Assembly (NCBI RefSeq): GCF_028583425.1
Contig: NC_072807.1
Coordinates: forward strand, 33,237,001-33,301,000
Length of the DNA stretch: 64,000 nt
Direction of reading: 5' to 3'
Origin: Eublepharis macularius
Lineage: Eukaryota > Chordata > Lepidosauria > Squamata > Eublepharidae
The position numbers and the translations under genes were made by a program. The notes under the pieces were generated by a model, which was not told where the DNA came from, searched no databases, and saw only the letters and a program-made list of their open reading frames with translations. This document shows positions 47,598-59,476 of this stretch, one piece after another; position 1 is the first letter of the stretch, and each line of letters begins with the position of its first letter.

Positions 47598-47801
47598 AGG
47601 GCCAAACTACAAGTGACACCTGACACAGGTTGGACACTTGTTAGCATCCCTCAAGTTTTGATGGGAAATGTAGGCATCCTGGTCTTGCAGCTGTAATGGA
47701 GAGCCAAGCTGTAAAACCAGGACGCCTACATTTCCCATCAAAACTTGAGGGAAGCTGACAAGTGTCCAACCTGTGTCAGGCGTCACTTGTAGCTTGGCCC
47801 T
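47598..47801. mobile_element. Hairpin MITE, AGGGCCAAGCTAC-type ends (copy 1)
   Basis: Almost the whole 204 bp folds on itself: AGGGCCAAACTACAAGTGAC on the left returns as gtcacttgtagcttggccct on the right; the arms include tttcccatcaaaacttgagg. Confidence 0.8.
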
Positions 47802-47924
47802 TAGTGCAGCTTAAGGTGCATTCTGTGTATTTCTTAATTTCTAAAATAAAAAACGATGGAGCTAGAAGTCTGGTAACAGCATCTTTTGACCCAGAAACAG
47901 AGGTGGACTTGAAGAATTTGCTCT

Positions 47925-48035
47925 GAAGAAGGGAGCCCTGATTCTCGAAAGCTTACACTCTGAAAATCTTGTTGGTCTCTCAAGTGCCACTGGACTCAAA
48001 TCCTGCTCTTCTATTGCAGACCAAGAGGGCTACCT
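47925..48035 (+). mobile_element. Hairpin-family relative, 3' half
   Basis: CTGAAGAAGGGAGC, ttctcgaaagcttacactct, tggtctctcaagtgccactg, gctcttctattgcagaccaa. No inverted arm. Confidence 0.6.
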
Positions 48036-48474
48036 ACTTAAATTACGCCCCCTCCCCTTTGGGGATCCAGAGTTGTCCTGCAACACTTCAAGCCAAAATT
48101 CAACAGGTATGATCTCTCCCTTTTTTTTAAACACACGAAGCTTTTCGGTCACATTTCTCCCCCACCATCTCCTCCCAGTGGACTCGGACAGTTTACGCAT
48201 AGCAGGGGGAGCCAACATTCCATTTCCAAAGCTTCATCACGAAACGATTTCACTGTCCAGTTGGTGGCCGGCTTCCTCCGGTTGACTGGCCCAGGTTTGG
48301 TTGGGACACAATGCTGCATTTTTTATTGTGAAAAACAGATAACAGGATTATTCCCTCTACAATCACGCACTGTTCCATACAATGCCTAATCCCTGGGGGT
48401 TGTTTTTCTGCGGATGTTATATAACTCTTTGATCTAAGGATAATAAAACCGACAATGCGGGATCGAGTCTTTAA

Positions 48475-48935
48475 AAAGCTGTCTTCGCTGTCAGTTTTTC
48501 TAGGGGGTGGGTGAATGAAGGTATCAGCTCCTTCATGCCCCTCTTTAGGGTTGACCCAATAAAATGGGTGATTTTTCCAAGCTAGATTCGTTAAGGCCCC
48601 AGTCTTTGCAGGTGATCCTTGTGGGAGGAAAGCTAGAAGGAAGTGGCCACCTTTTTATGACTGGAAAGGAGATCATGACTTTTTGTTTTAGGAGCTGTGG
48701 TCGCAGAGGTGGCTGCCAGTCCTCCTTGAGTGTGAGCTCAATTCACTGTGGTCGCGCACAATCCTTGTGTCTGCCTCCCAGACGTGGCATAGACTTAACA
48801 TGAAAGCAAATTCCATGACTTTTTGTAGCTCTATGAGTTCCCCGTGGGACCAAGCCCCCTGGAATGTTGTTGCCCCTAGACCTTCTCTTCAGCCTCGAAA
48901 TGGGGCACAGAATCCTAGAGTTGGAAAGGACCTTA
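48475..48935 (+). repeat. Direct duplication, copy 1
   Basis: Shares long blocks in the same order with 49938-50313: ggttgacccaataaaatggg, ctttgcaggtgatccttgtg, ggaggaaagctagaaggaag, catgaaagcaaattcc, cctggaatgttgttgcc, cctagagttggaaaggacc. Confidence 0.75.
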
Positions 48936-48956
48936 GAGGAAGAAGAAGGGACCTTA

Positions 48957-49200
48957 GAGAGCCAGTTTGGTGCAGTGGTTAAGAGCGCGGGACTCTAATC
49001 TGGAGAGCCGGGTTTGATTCCCCACTCCTCCACTGGAAGCCAGCTGGGTGAGCTCTCTGGAGCTCTCTCAGCCCCACCCACCCCACAGGGTGTTTGTTGT
49101 GGGGATAATAACAACATACTTTGTAAACCACTCTGAGTGGGCATTAAGTTGTCCTGAAGGGCGGTATATAAATCGAATGTTATTGTTGTTATTATTAAGT
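48957..49200 (+). mobile_element. Sauria-type tRNA SINE (young subfamily)
   Basis: agccagtttggtgcagtggt, gggtttgattccccactcct, gggcggtatataaatcgaat, (ATT)n tail. Inserted just after the CR1-like end of duplication copy 1. Confidence 0.85.
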
Positions 49201-49647
49201 AGAAAGTACTGCCAAGGCTGTCTCTTGCCACATAGCCCTACCCACCAAGCCTTGGCTCTAGCCTTCTGCCACTGCTTTTAGCTGTTGGGAGCCAGCGTTG
49301 ATTCATTTCTGGTCTTGTGGCAATTGCTCCCAAAGGTGCTGCATGGCTGTGAGCAAATGCAGTTAAGCGGCTGTTTTGAGAAAGGGATATTTTTCTGCAT
49401 ATCAGGGGTGGGGGATAAAGGGTCTGTCCTCAGTTGAGCGGGCATATATTTGCAGTGATTCATGTGTCTGCAAGGGGCGTTCTGTATTCAAAGATAAACC
49501 TGCTTTCCTGAAATGCAAATCATTCAACTAGTATTCGGTTTTTGCCAGATGGCTCCCCTGCTGTGAGAAAATCTGGGCCTTAAGAGAATGGAACTGATCG
49601 AGATAAGTTGAAAGTCCATCCAATGTGGATGGTGCTTAGGGAATCTC

Positions 49648-49851
49648 AGAGCCAAGCTACAAGTGACGCCTTACACAGGTTGGACACTTGTCAGCTTCCC
49701 TCAAGTTTTGATGGGAAATGTAGGCGTCCTGGTTTTACAGCTTGGCTCTCCATTACAGCTGCAAGACCAGGATGCCTACATTTCCCATCAAAACTTGAGG
49801 GATGCTAACAAGTGTCCAACCTGTGTCAGGCGTCACTTGTAGCTTGGCTCT
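49648..49851. mobile_element. Hairpin MITE, AGAGCCAAGCTAC-type ends (copy 2)
   Basis: Arms agagccaagctacaagtgac and gtcacttgtagcttggctct; close relative of 47598-47801, with the loop in the opposite orientation. Confidence 0.82.
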
Positions 49852-49937
49852 CAGTGCCCATATTCCAGCAGGTCGCTCTGTTATTCAGCTGCACCCCAAA
49901 CCTTTCATTACTTCAATGTGCCCTGTAAGCAAGACTT

Positions 49938-50313
49938 TGCAAAAGCTGTCCTCACTGTTAGGTTTTCTAGGGATGGGGGAGTGGAGATATCAGCTCCTTC
50001 ACGACTCTGTTTACGGTTGACCCAATAAAATGGATGATTTTTCCAAGCCAGATTCATTAAGGCCCGGGTCTTTGCAGGTGATCCCTGTGGGAGGAAAGCT
50101 AGAAGGAAGTGGCCACAGACACTCAGACACTCATGCCTCCATCTCACCACTCAGACCTGGCATAGACTTCATATGAAAGCAAATTCCTTGACTTTTTTCA
50201 GCTCTAGGAGTTCCCCGTGTGACCAAGACCCCTGGAATGTTGTTGCCATAGACCTTCCCTTCAACCTCGAGATGGGGCACAGAACCCTAGAGTTGGAAGG
50301 GACCTTAGAGGTC
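49938..50313 (+). repeat. Direct duplication, copy 2
   Basis: Counterpart of 48475-48935, about 1.45 kb away, visibly diverged by substitutions and small gaps. Confidence 0.75.
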
Positions 50314-50480
50314 CTCTAGCCTCACCCCAACTCCATGCAGCAAATCCAGAGCTGCAACATCCCTGACAGATGGTTGCTTGGCCTCTCCTTGAAGATCTCC
50401 AGAAAAGCACATTCCACCCCCCGAGGAGTCAGTCCTGTTGTTGAATTGCTCTTAATGGCTAGGCAAGCACAAATGAGGAA
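50283..50480 (-). mobile_element. CR1 3' end, reverse orientation
   Basis: cctagagttggaagggacct and ctccttgaagatctccagaa; the reverse complement gives the CR1-type terminus GGTCCCTTCCAACTCTAGGG. Confidence 0.6.
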
Positions 50481-51316
50481 CGTGAGAGCTGGGTCAGCAG
50501 AATAAACCCAAACCTTTTGCTCCACAGAGCGAAAGCAAAAAGGCTCTTGCCCTGAAGGCATTGTGTCTCCTAACTGTCAAAAGGAACGCAAGTGGTGTCA
50601 TGTGCAGGGGGCATCGGGGGCAGCTGTGCCCCCGATGCCTCTTTGGTCAGGTGCCGCTGTGCTTTGGGTTGCAAATTCGGTAGCTTTGTTAATCCATCGT
50701 CGCAAAATAAAAGTCTAGTGGCACCTTAAGGACAAAACACATTTATTTCAATATGAGCATTCATGAGTCATCGCTCGCTTCTGCCGATAGATATGAGACA
50801 AGTACCCTGCTTTGGGGACAAGTTTCCTGCTTCCTCTGACTCTCCTGGGCTCTGGCAACTGGAAAACTCCCCCTGCTAAGAGGTTATAAGGCTGGCTCCT
50901 GTCCGAAGAGATTGCTGTCAGTGTTCATCGAGGCCTGAATTTTTCTTTAAAAAAAAAAGGTTGCAAAATGTCACTGCACATACCCAAGCGAATGATGTGT
51001 CACTTGCAGCAGCGGCATGTGCACCGAAAGCCATGTGCTGTGGAGTCAGCCCAGGTAGATTGAAATCAGGGCTGCTCTTTTCCATGGCCTGTGTGACTGC
51101 CAATCAGGATCAGACCTTTTTTTTTAAAGTCATTGCATGTCGGCCAATTAATGCACAAGCCCTGGAAAAAAGAATGAGGAACTCAAGGGTGGAGGGGAGG
51201 GATGCGCAAAAATCACTGAATGCATTACCCCAGGGGGTGTGACCCTGGATAAAGATTTAATTGGCTAACCAACCAGTCAATGAAACCTACATAAATCTGC
51301 ACCCAGTTTTGAACAG

Positions 51317-51779
51317 CAGGGCTTTTTTTCAGCGGGAGCGCGGTGGAACGGAGTTCCGGCACCTATTGAAAATGGTCACATGACCGGTGGCCCCACCCCC
51401 TGATCTCCAGACAGAGGGGAGTTTAGATTGCTCTCCACACTGCTGAGCGGTGCAGACAGCAATCTAAACTCCCCTCTGTCTGGAGATCAGGGGGCGGGGC
51501 CACCGGCCATGTGACCATTTTCTCCGAGGGCAATTTAAACTTTAAAAAACTCCCCCCTTGTTCCAGCTGACCCAAAGTAACGTCACTGTGCGATCCTGAG
51601 TTCCACCACTGAGGGCCAAGCTACAAGTGATGAATGACACTTGAATGGCAAGTGGATTGAGTGGAGAGCAAGTGGAGGGCAAGTGAACAGGGAGGAATAC
51701 ACTTGCCGTTCAAGTATCATTCGTCACTTGTAGTTTGGCCCTGAGTTCCACCACCTCTTTTCCCAGAAAAAAAGCCCTG
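51317..51779. mobile_element. Hairpin hAT-type MITE (copy 2) carrying a nested hairpin
   Basis: Perfect 8-bp duplication TTGAACAG (51309-51316, 51780-51787). Ends CAGGGCTTTTTTTCAGCGG and, reversed, CAGGGCTTTTTTTCTGGG. Same family as 29454-29699. Confidence 0.92.
51612..51742. mobile_element. Hairpin MITE nested in the hAT-type MITE
   Basis: Ends AGGGCCAAGCTACAAGTGA and its reverse. The flanking tgagttccaccac occurs on both sides (51597-51609 and about 51742-51754), suggesting a ~13-bp duplication. Short relative of 47598 and 49648. Confidence 0.8.
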
Positions 51780-52139
51780 TTGAACAGCAAAAGGGGAGGC
51801 AGTTGAATGACTTAACACACACACAACCTGTACAGCTCCAGGATAAATTGGGGCTGCTGTAGCTTGCGATTTGCCATTTATGGATGGACCAGAACCTGTG
51901 ATCTTCACCCCATCCATTTGAGCTCTAAGCCAGACGTAAACTGTGGTTTGGAATCCTGGTTTGTGGGAAGTCAGCAAACTCCAGTTTAGCCAGGTGCGCA
52001 TTTGTATGCCATTGAGAACCAGAGTATGTTTCAAACCGGAAATTGGGAACAAGAAGGAGGGGATGGGGGGGGGGAGTGCACAGGCACGAAAAGCAATCTC
52101 TACTTGTGCCCATTGCAGCACATTGTGATTTCGCATGAC

Positions 52140-53620
52140 ATCTGATTAGAGCATGTTTAAGAAACCTTGAGAAAGCACCTCTAGATATCCTTGGGTCAGA
52201 GAATTAAAATTGCCATTATACCTGTCTCATAGTCTTTTGTATTTCAGCCCTGTCTGTTCTTTTTTCTCCATGTACTGTCTCCCCCGCCCTCTTCTCCAAC
52301 AAAGCACTTGGTGACATTAACAGATTCTAAATTTAGAGCCAGCTACCCAAAAAGACCCTTTTCAGCATCAGCCGTTTGAATTTGTCTCTGTAAGAGGTCA
52401 GGGTGTCAACTTGCAACAGCAGTCTTTTAAAGGAAGGCCAGCTCGTTTGGCAGCCGCTCCAGCAATACGGAATCTCTGAGTCCGGCCTCGTTAATCCCAT
52501 ATAACATGAAAGTTTTTTGTGGCCTACCGGAACAGAGGCGCTGTAGAGAGAGGCGCTTCTCCAGATCAATGGGCAGCAACTGTTCTCTCCAAATCTAGGA
52601 TATTCCAGCAGACATTCTCTCTCTCTCTGTTTGGCCTACTTCACAGAGTTGTTGTAAAGATAAAATAGGGAAGGCGCTCCTTGGAAAGAGGGTGAGATAA
52701 AAATACACGTGCACTGTGCATGTTGCACTACACACAATCACAACTTTGTTTCTGATCACAGGGCCTGCTGTGGTGCAGCGCCATGCTGCTTTCTGTAGGA
52801 TGCACTGCCCGTACAAAAAGGACACCAGGCAGCAATTCCCTGGGGGCCCTCTGGGGACCTCATTGCCTCTCAAAGCACTGCACCTCTCTGCATGCTACAG
52901 GCCAACATCTGCATGGTCTAGGCCAGCCGGAGCAAGAGCTCATGTTAGATTATAGACATGCCCATGTGCAGCACATTATAGTTCCAGACAGAGTAACTTG
53001 TGCTGGGTGTTTTTCCCCCCTTCTCACGACTGGAGGTCATATTGGCTCCTAAAATAAACCAGGGGAACATCACATGGTCTCTGTAGAGCTGAGGTTTCAG
53101 AGCTAGTTGTTAAAAAGAAGGGGGGTAAACAAGACAAATGGGAAACATGAAAGAGAAGAGGTTTTTTTAAAAGAGAGAGAGAGAGCGCGCTTGCACTCAG
53201 ACTGAATAGATGCTCAGACAATAAGAAATTTTCCCATTTAAGGAAAGAACGACTGCCAAGCTGCAGAAAAAGCATCAGAAAGCCGCGCTTTCTGTCCTGT
53301 TGATGGCAAAAGCGGTGTTTTATTGTAGGGCAGTTCTACGTGAGGCAGCCATTCTTGGTGCTTGCTGGTGCCAAACTGGCTCTCTTGCAAAAGCTTCTCA
53401 AGAATTGCCGCTGATGAGTCCGGAATCGGTATTGTCCAAACCATTAGCAGCTGTTTCCTTGTGAATAAAACACCTGGAGTTGAGTGAGCTGTTGGGATTG
53501 AAACAAGGGAAATCAACAAGAGGGAAGAAAAGAACTTTAAAAAATATTTCATGTTGCTGCCAAGATTAGGTACCGCATCTCACTGCCCTTCTATCTGTCG
53601 AGTGCGTTTTTATCCCGTCC
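52140..53620. other. Intergenic DNA, nothing recognised
   Basis: About 1.5 kb with no gene or assignable repeat apart from short simple-sequence runs near 52615 and 53170. Confidence 0.35.
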
Positions 53621-53624
53621 GTTT

Positions 53625-53790
53625 TCTAAGGTATAAGTGACTTCCCTTTTACCATATTATCCTCATAACAACCCTGTAAAGGAGGATAGGCCAAGAGAGG
53701 TCACCTGACCCCAGGTTAGTTGGCAGGTTTGGTGGCAGACTGGGTCTTCCAGGTGCTAGTCTAACTCTCTACCCGCTATATCACATGGGC
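53625..53790 (-). mobile_element. SINE relic, reverse orientation
   Basis: cctcataacaaccctgtaaa, aggtcacctgaccccaggtt, gactgggtcttccaggtgct; reversed Sauria-like body. Confidence 0.5.
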
Positions 53791-53849
53791 TCCCTTTAGA
53801 CACTTTGGGTAACTTGTTCAAGGTTTTGTACACAATGTCCTTTGGACAA

Positions 53850-54560
53850 GATGGAAGTTCTACTGTTGAGCGGAAAGTCTGGCCTGGAATTTAAAGTGTC
53901 ACCCATTCTGGATGGGGGTGCACTTCCATTGAAGGGGCACATGCATAGTTTGAGGGTGCTCCTGGACCCAGGCTGACTGTATAAGCAGGTGGCAGCTGTG
54001 GCCAGGGGTGCCTTGTACCAGCTTTGCCTGGTTAACCAGCTATGGTCTTTCCTGGGCAGAAAAGATGTGGCCCCTGAGACACATGTCCTGGTTACATCTA
54101 GATTAGACTGCTGCAATGTACTCTCTGCGGGGCTGCCCTTGAGAAGTGTTTGGAAACTTCAACAGGTGCAGAAGGCTGGAGCCAGGATGTTGACTGGAAT
54201 GGGTCAAAGGAAGCATATCGCTCCAGTCTTGGCCAATCTACACTGGCTCCCAATCTGTTTGGGGGCACAATTCAAGGTGCTGCTGTTAATCTTTAAAGCC
54301 CTCTACCTGAAAGACCCCCAACTCCCTTGCAAGCACACCTGACCATTATGGTCATCTTCCAAGGTCCTGCTTTGGGTGCCCCCAGTTTCTGAGATGAGGC
54401 AGGATGCAACCCAGGAGATGGCCTTCTTAGTCATAGCATTGAAACTCAGGAACGCTTTCCCCAGAGAGATTCTCCTGTCCCCTTCCGTTTCCGTCTTCCA
54501 CCAGTGGGTGAGGACCTTTTTGTACCATCCGTCTTTCCTTCAGTGATCTTTCCTTCCTGC
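53850..54560 (+). mobile_element. L2-clade LINE, ORF2 C-terminal region
   Basis: The + strand frame at 53989-54342 encodes LVTSRLDCCNVLSAGLPLRS, VQKAGARMLTG and LANLHWLPICLGAQFKVLLL with IFKALYLKD, the conserved C-terminal block of L2/CR1-type ORF2. 5'-truncated and decayed. Confidence 0.85.
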
Positions 54561-54604
54561 CTGAGGTTTTAATTTCTGCTTTTATGTTTGTGCATTCACA
54601 TCCT

Positions 54605-54790
54605 GATCTGGATAGCCTGAGACTAGCCAGATCTCACCAGACCTTGGAAGCTAAGCAGGGTTGACTCTGGTTAGTACTTTGATAGGAGACCACCAAGAAA
54701 GTCCAAGGTCGCTATGCAGAGGCAGTTAATAGCGAACCACCTCTGTTCATTTCTTGGCATCACTATAAGTCAGTTGTCCCTTGACAACAC
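54605..54790 (+). mobile_element. 5S-rRNA-derived SINE
   Basis: cagatctcaccagaccttgg, aagctaagcagggttgactc, tggttagtactttgatagga, gaccacc follow 5S rRNA positions from about 25 to 100. The SINE body follows (cgaaccacctctgttcattt, tcactataagtcagttg). Confidence 0.8.
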
Positions 54791-55537
54791 TTTACAAAAA
54801 GTGTATTTTAGCTTTGATGTCAGTTGTTTGAATGGTGGTCTTTGGTTTTCATGGTTATTGAGACACATTTTTATTATGTATGTTTTTAATCTCTTAGCCG
54901 CCGCAGTGGCCCTAATGCAAGCAGAAAGACAGGGAATCAATTTTGTGTGAATTTTGCAGGAGAGGCCTGTGCACAGGATACTGAATTCTTGCTATCTTCT
55001 ACCCACAGGTCTTTCCTTCAAAGTCCAGGTGGATTTTCAGTTCTGTCATAACATTGCCCAAATGTATACCTCTCTGAGAATTTGTTCTCAAATCCATTGC
55101 GGTGGAGGAAAATGTCATGTTGGAAGAAGCCCCTGTGTTGGATACCGGTCTGCTCCGAGATGGATTTTTGCTCTGATGTTTGTGGAGTGATTCATATTAA
55201 GAAGTGAGGTCACCGCTATTTTTAGAGCAGAAAATTCTCCCGTTCCCCAAAGGCCATGTTGAATCGCTCGCACTAAACCAGAAAGAGCTTCTCAGCAAAT
55301 GGCTACAGAGCTGGTCTCTCTTTGTGGGCAGGGTTAAGAGAAGTGTGGGAGGCAACGAGGGATGGGATGCCGCCGCCACTATTGGAGCCTGACCACATGG
55401 CACACCTTCCTTTTAAAATCCATTGACCTTGCAGAGGCCATGGCCTTCCATGATCCTAATATGATGGAGGAATAGATCGCCAGAAGGGTTAGCAGCCAGG
55501 GAGGCTCCTTTCTGCAGAGTGCCTCTCTCAAATGCTA

Positions 55538-55752
55538 TGCAGTAAAGAGTCCAGTAGCCCCTTTAAGGCTAACCAACTTTATGGTAGCATAAGCTTTCAA
55601 GAACCACAGCTCTCTTCATCAGCTGCATCTGACGAAGAGAGCTGTAGTTCTTGAAAGCTTATGCTACAATAAAGTTGGTTAGTCTTAAAGGGGCTACTGG
55701 ACTCTTTACTATTTTGCAACTACAGACGAACACAGCTAATTCCTCTGGACCT
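55538..55752. mobile_element. Hairpin retroelement with hammerhead-like core (copy E)
   Basis: Short duplication AATGCTA (55531-55537, 55753-55759). Palindrome centred near 55623; CTGACGA, A, GAGAG...TTCTT, GAAA, GCTTATGCTAC on the + arm; 3' end cagctaattcctctggac. Confidence 0.82.
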
Positions 55753-56249
55753 AATGCTACAGGGGCTGAAACCCAAAGCTTGAGAACAGAAGTGGATGCA
55801 GCCCTTTGCTGTGAGAGGTGACTATTTTTTGAAACTGCTTTTTAATGTCACTCATTTTTCCTAGTCCCCACCATGTCATTTGAATGATGAAATCAGCCCA
55901 GTCAAATGTGGGCCTTTCAATCCATAGGGGAAAACTTTGAAACATAAAATAGGATAGGGGGAACTTCCTTGTTCAGTTGCAATCTACCTGCAAATATCAG
56001 CCACGGGAGATAACAGGGAGGCTTTGGCCCCCGTCACCCCCACCTTTGTGGAAAACAGAACACTGGAGAAGAACACTTGACCCAACAGGCCTCTTCTAAT
56101 GCTCTTATTTACAGAGGATGTTCTTGAAGGGCAGAGTATGACAGAAAGGGTGAGGTAGCTTTGTACTGTTGTTTTCTTTTTAAAAGGCTACATGAGGGTT
56201 TGTGTGTGTGTGCAAGCACATTTTAAAATATCCCCAACCGTTCGAAGTG

Positions 56250-56282
56250 TGAGATGTGTGTGTGTGTGTGTGTGTGTGTCTT
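56250..56282 (+). repeat. (GT)n microsatellite
   Basis: About 14 uninterrupted GT steps at the end of a looser TG-rich tract from 56196. Confidence 0.9.
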
Positions 56283-56899
56283 AGTTGTCATGGATACCGT
56301 CCAATTGGTGCCCACAACAAGCAGATCAAAACATTCATGCACAGCAGTGCTGGTGAAGATTTGACAGGTTTGTGGCTTGGGCTTTTCCAAGGTTCAGCCA
56401 GCATCACTACAGATACCAGCAAAGCCCTTTTGACCTAGAGCGGGATGCCTCGTGCACCATGATGGACTAATGATTTACAGCCTGGATCCCTCCAAACTTT
56501 GGTTCTGGTCCTTTTATATTGTAGCTGGAAGACCTCTTGCCACAATTCTAAATGATTCTGTTGAGATTGGGCATGACGTATATCGAACACATGAAATTGC
56601 TTTATATTAATCTTGTTCACACTGCGCAGTGAATGCACGTACAATCTGCGAACACCGTACACTTGATTTTTCTTTGTATGCACATTGAATTATTCTCATA
56701 TTACATGTACAACTGAATGGGTGATACAAATCCCATATTTATCCAGGCACTGGTTTCAGTTGTAAAATTAACATACACTTGCTGTTCCTTACAAACTACT
56801 CTGTGTGTGTGTGCGCACGCACATGAATGAGTCAGGCCATTGGGCTACAGAGGTCTGTGATGGGCAGCAGCTCTCCAAGACCTCAGGCTCAGGTCTCTG

Positions 56900-57345
56900 A
56901 AAGCCAGTTTGGTGTAGTGGTTACGAGCGGCAGGACTCTAATCTGGAGAGCCAGGTTTGATTCCCCACTCCTCCACTTGAAGTCAGTTCAGTGACCTTGG
57001 GTCAGTCACTTAAGAGTGGCAGGACTCTAATCTGGAGAGCCAGGTTTGATTCCCCACTCCTCCGCTTGAAGCCAGTTCAGTGACCTTGGGTCAGTCACTT
57101 AAGAGTGGCAGGACTCTAATCTGGAGAGCCAGGTTTGATTCCCCACTCCTCCCCTTGAAGCCAGCTGGGTGACCTTGGGTCAGTCACAGCTCTCTCAGAG
57201 CTCTCTCAGCCCCACCCACCTCACAGGGCGATTGTTGTGGGGATAATAATAACATACTTTGTAAACTGCTCTGAGTGGGCATTAAGTTGTCCTGAAGGGT
57301 GTCATATAAATCGAATGTTATTATTATTGTTATTATTATTTCCTA
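56900..57345 (+). mobile_element. Sauria-type SINE with a triplicated tRNA-promoter segment
   Basis: The block caggactctaatctggagag to gaccttgggtcagtcactta occurs three times, starting at 56931, 57020 and 57109, exactly 89 bp apart. Each copy has a B-box-like ggtttgattccccac. A normal SINE body and ATT-rich tail follow. Confidence 0.88.
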
Positions 57346-57419
57346 TCACCTGCTTCCTGATCTTTTTAAATGCCAATGCCAGAGATTGAACTTGGTACTT
57401 TCTGCATGCAAATCAGGTG

Positions 57420-57890
57420 CTCAATCAGATGTGGACACCCGGGCCCATCAGGATCTTCTATCATTTCGGCGGGCCTGCAAGACGGAGATGTTCCACCAGG
57501 CGTATGGTTGAGGCCAGCATGAGACCCTCGCTGAGCCTCCCACCAGCTTCCCACTAAGTGTGGGGTTATACAGTGTCCACCGGCCGGCTGCCCAACATAT
57601 GGGTACAGCATGGGGCTATGTAGTGCCCATTCGTTGCTGACCCACATATGGGTTGCAGTACATTATCTGTCCGCTTCCCTCCTCCTGTATGTTGATGGGC
57701 AGAAATCCGAAATTGTCCCCATCTTGGGACAGTTGTTATCTGTTTGTTGATTTTGTGATGAACTGTTGTTTTATTAATCGTTTTAATATTTGTATTATAT
57801 TTTTATAACTGCTGTACCTCGCCCTGAGCCCGCTTGTGGGAAGGGCAGGTTAGAAATGTAATAAATAATAATAAAATAATAAATAATCCA
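57420..57890 (+). mobile_element. L2-like LINE, last codons and 3' UTR
   Basis: The frame to 57511 ends LLSFRRACKTEMFHQAYG, the typical L2-like C-terminus, then a 3' UTR ending acctcgccctgagcccgctt, gtaataaataataataaaat. Confidence 0.75.
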
Positions 57891-57894
57891 CCGC

Positions 57895-59250
57895 TGAGCT
57901 GTGGCCGTAGATCACTGCAGGTGTTTTTATGGGAGAGAGAAAGGAGACACATAAAGAGAAAAAGTCTGTGCAATAGAACGACGTCTTTCTTTTTCAAAGG
58001 GAAAGACAGGACAACGGAATGCATAGAGAACTCTTGGAATTTATTCCCCCAGTCTCAACAGTACCATGGAATAAGGGGTGTCATAGAAGGTATGGGAACA
58101 CTGCATAGTCACAGTACAACATACAAACCAACTGCCACATTCATTACACATGGGTGGATGTACCCTTTCTCCTGTTGTTGTAAGCAAGGACGATGGGGGG
58201 GGGGGGTCCCACAGTGTCACGTGATCAAAAGAATTCCAACATATGGCACTTGCAGGGGGCTAATGGGCCCCTGACCCATTTGGCTTCTGTTCCTGTCTTG
58301 CAGTGTGGGCTCGAGCAGGCCAGTTGGAGGGTGCCGCCTGCCTCGGTTTTCCCCACCTGCAAAATGGGGAGAGCGTAACAACCTTTTCTTCCATAAAACA
58401 TATGAGCTGCAAGTGGCAGGAAGTGCAACGTTAGAACTGACGTTTCTCCATATTGCTGTGTGGAGGGATGGAGTTGATCTCCCCCTCCCACTTTAACAAC
58501 TTGGAAGACAAAAAGGAGATTTGGTTGTCACTTCAACTGGTGATAGATTTCATTCTTTTTGCAGCAGGGGCACAAATGGCTTGCTTCCCAAAGAACAAAT
58601 TGATGGAGAATGATCTGGGAGGGCCCTGATTTAAATCATACGTTCACCACAACCTCACTAGATGATCTTCGGGAAGTCTCACACAGCCATCTGTCTACAA
58701 TAACGGAGAATAATAATAATTGCCTCCCTTGCAAGACTGTTGTAAGAATTATCATAAAACACACAAATCACTTTGAACATTAAAAGTGTTGTATGTATCT
58801 AAAGAGTTCTTAAATGAACTTCCATTCCCCTGGTGAAAGTCAAGCAGTTAATCCGTCCCATATACAACCAGGTCTGTCACCTTGGGGTACCCCATGCTTC
58901 CCTTTGTGATGACCACGTAAAAGAGGTCTTTTTTGTACACAGGGCTTGATGCATGGGGCTTTGGGGTGGGGAGGACAATATTCTTTCTCTAACCTGAGAC
59001 TGGCAAACACAGCTCATGTTCACAGACGGGGAAAGGGACACGTAAAACATCGTTTGACTCGGGCTCGAGAAAAGGGAAAATGTCTCTAGTAGGTAAGGAA
59101 GACGAACTCAACGGGTGCCTGCCAGATCGTTCCCATAAACTGTTGTCGCCTTCTCACTCCCGCCAGACCACCGATGGCTCGCACCCCTCCCCATAATGCA
59201 ATAGGTTTACGGTTGGAGGGGGTTCAATCCTATGGACAAGGTACCGCTGG
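57895..59250. other. Region 3' of CPLX3, probable 3' UTR and flank
   Basis: No other gene. TTTATT at about 58036 (AATAAA on -) is a possible CPLX3 poly(A) signal but lies 1.2 kb after the stop. A run of G lies near 58196. Confidence 0.3.
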
Positions 59251-59251
59251 A

Positions 59252-59476
59252 TCACATCACAATGCACTTCTCTGCGGATTGCTTCAGGTCATCTAGCGTG
59301 GCCTGGGCCTTGCCCTTCAGGGAATCCAGGTCCAAGTTCTGGATATTGGTCAGCTGTCCGATAACAGAGTCCCTTTCCTCCTCTTCTTCATTATCCTGCT
59401 CGATCATCTTGGCCAGCTCTTTGGGGAGTTCCACGTCACCCCCCACCACTTGGATCTGATTGTCGTCGGTTTCATT
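59252..59476 (-). CDS. CPLX3: CPLX3 last coding exon with stop
   Basis: Acceptor on - reads ccctttag at 59477-59484; the exon starts AATGAAACC and ends TGA at 59252-59254. 74 codons, phase 0 in. Confidence 0.95.
   Translation of the reverse strand, partial: NETDDNQIQVVGGDVELPKELAKMIEQDNEEEEERDSVIGQLTNIQNLDLDSLKGKAQATLDDLKQSAEKCIVM

Noticed and set aside
54605-54790. Functional 5S rRNA gene
   Set aside because: Too many differences, incomplete 5' part and a SINE body attached.
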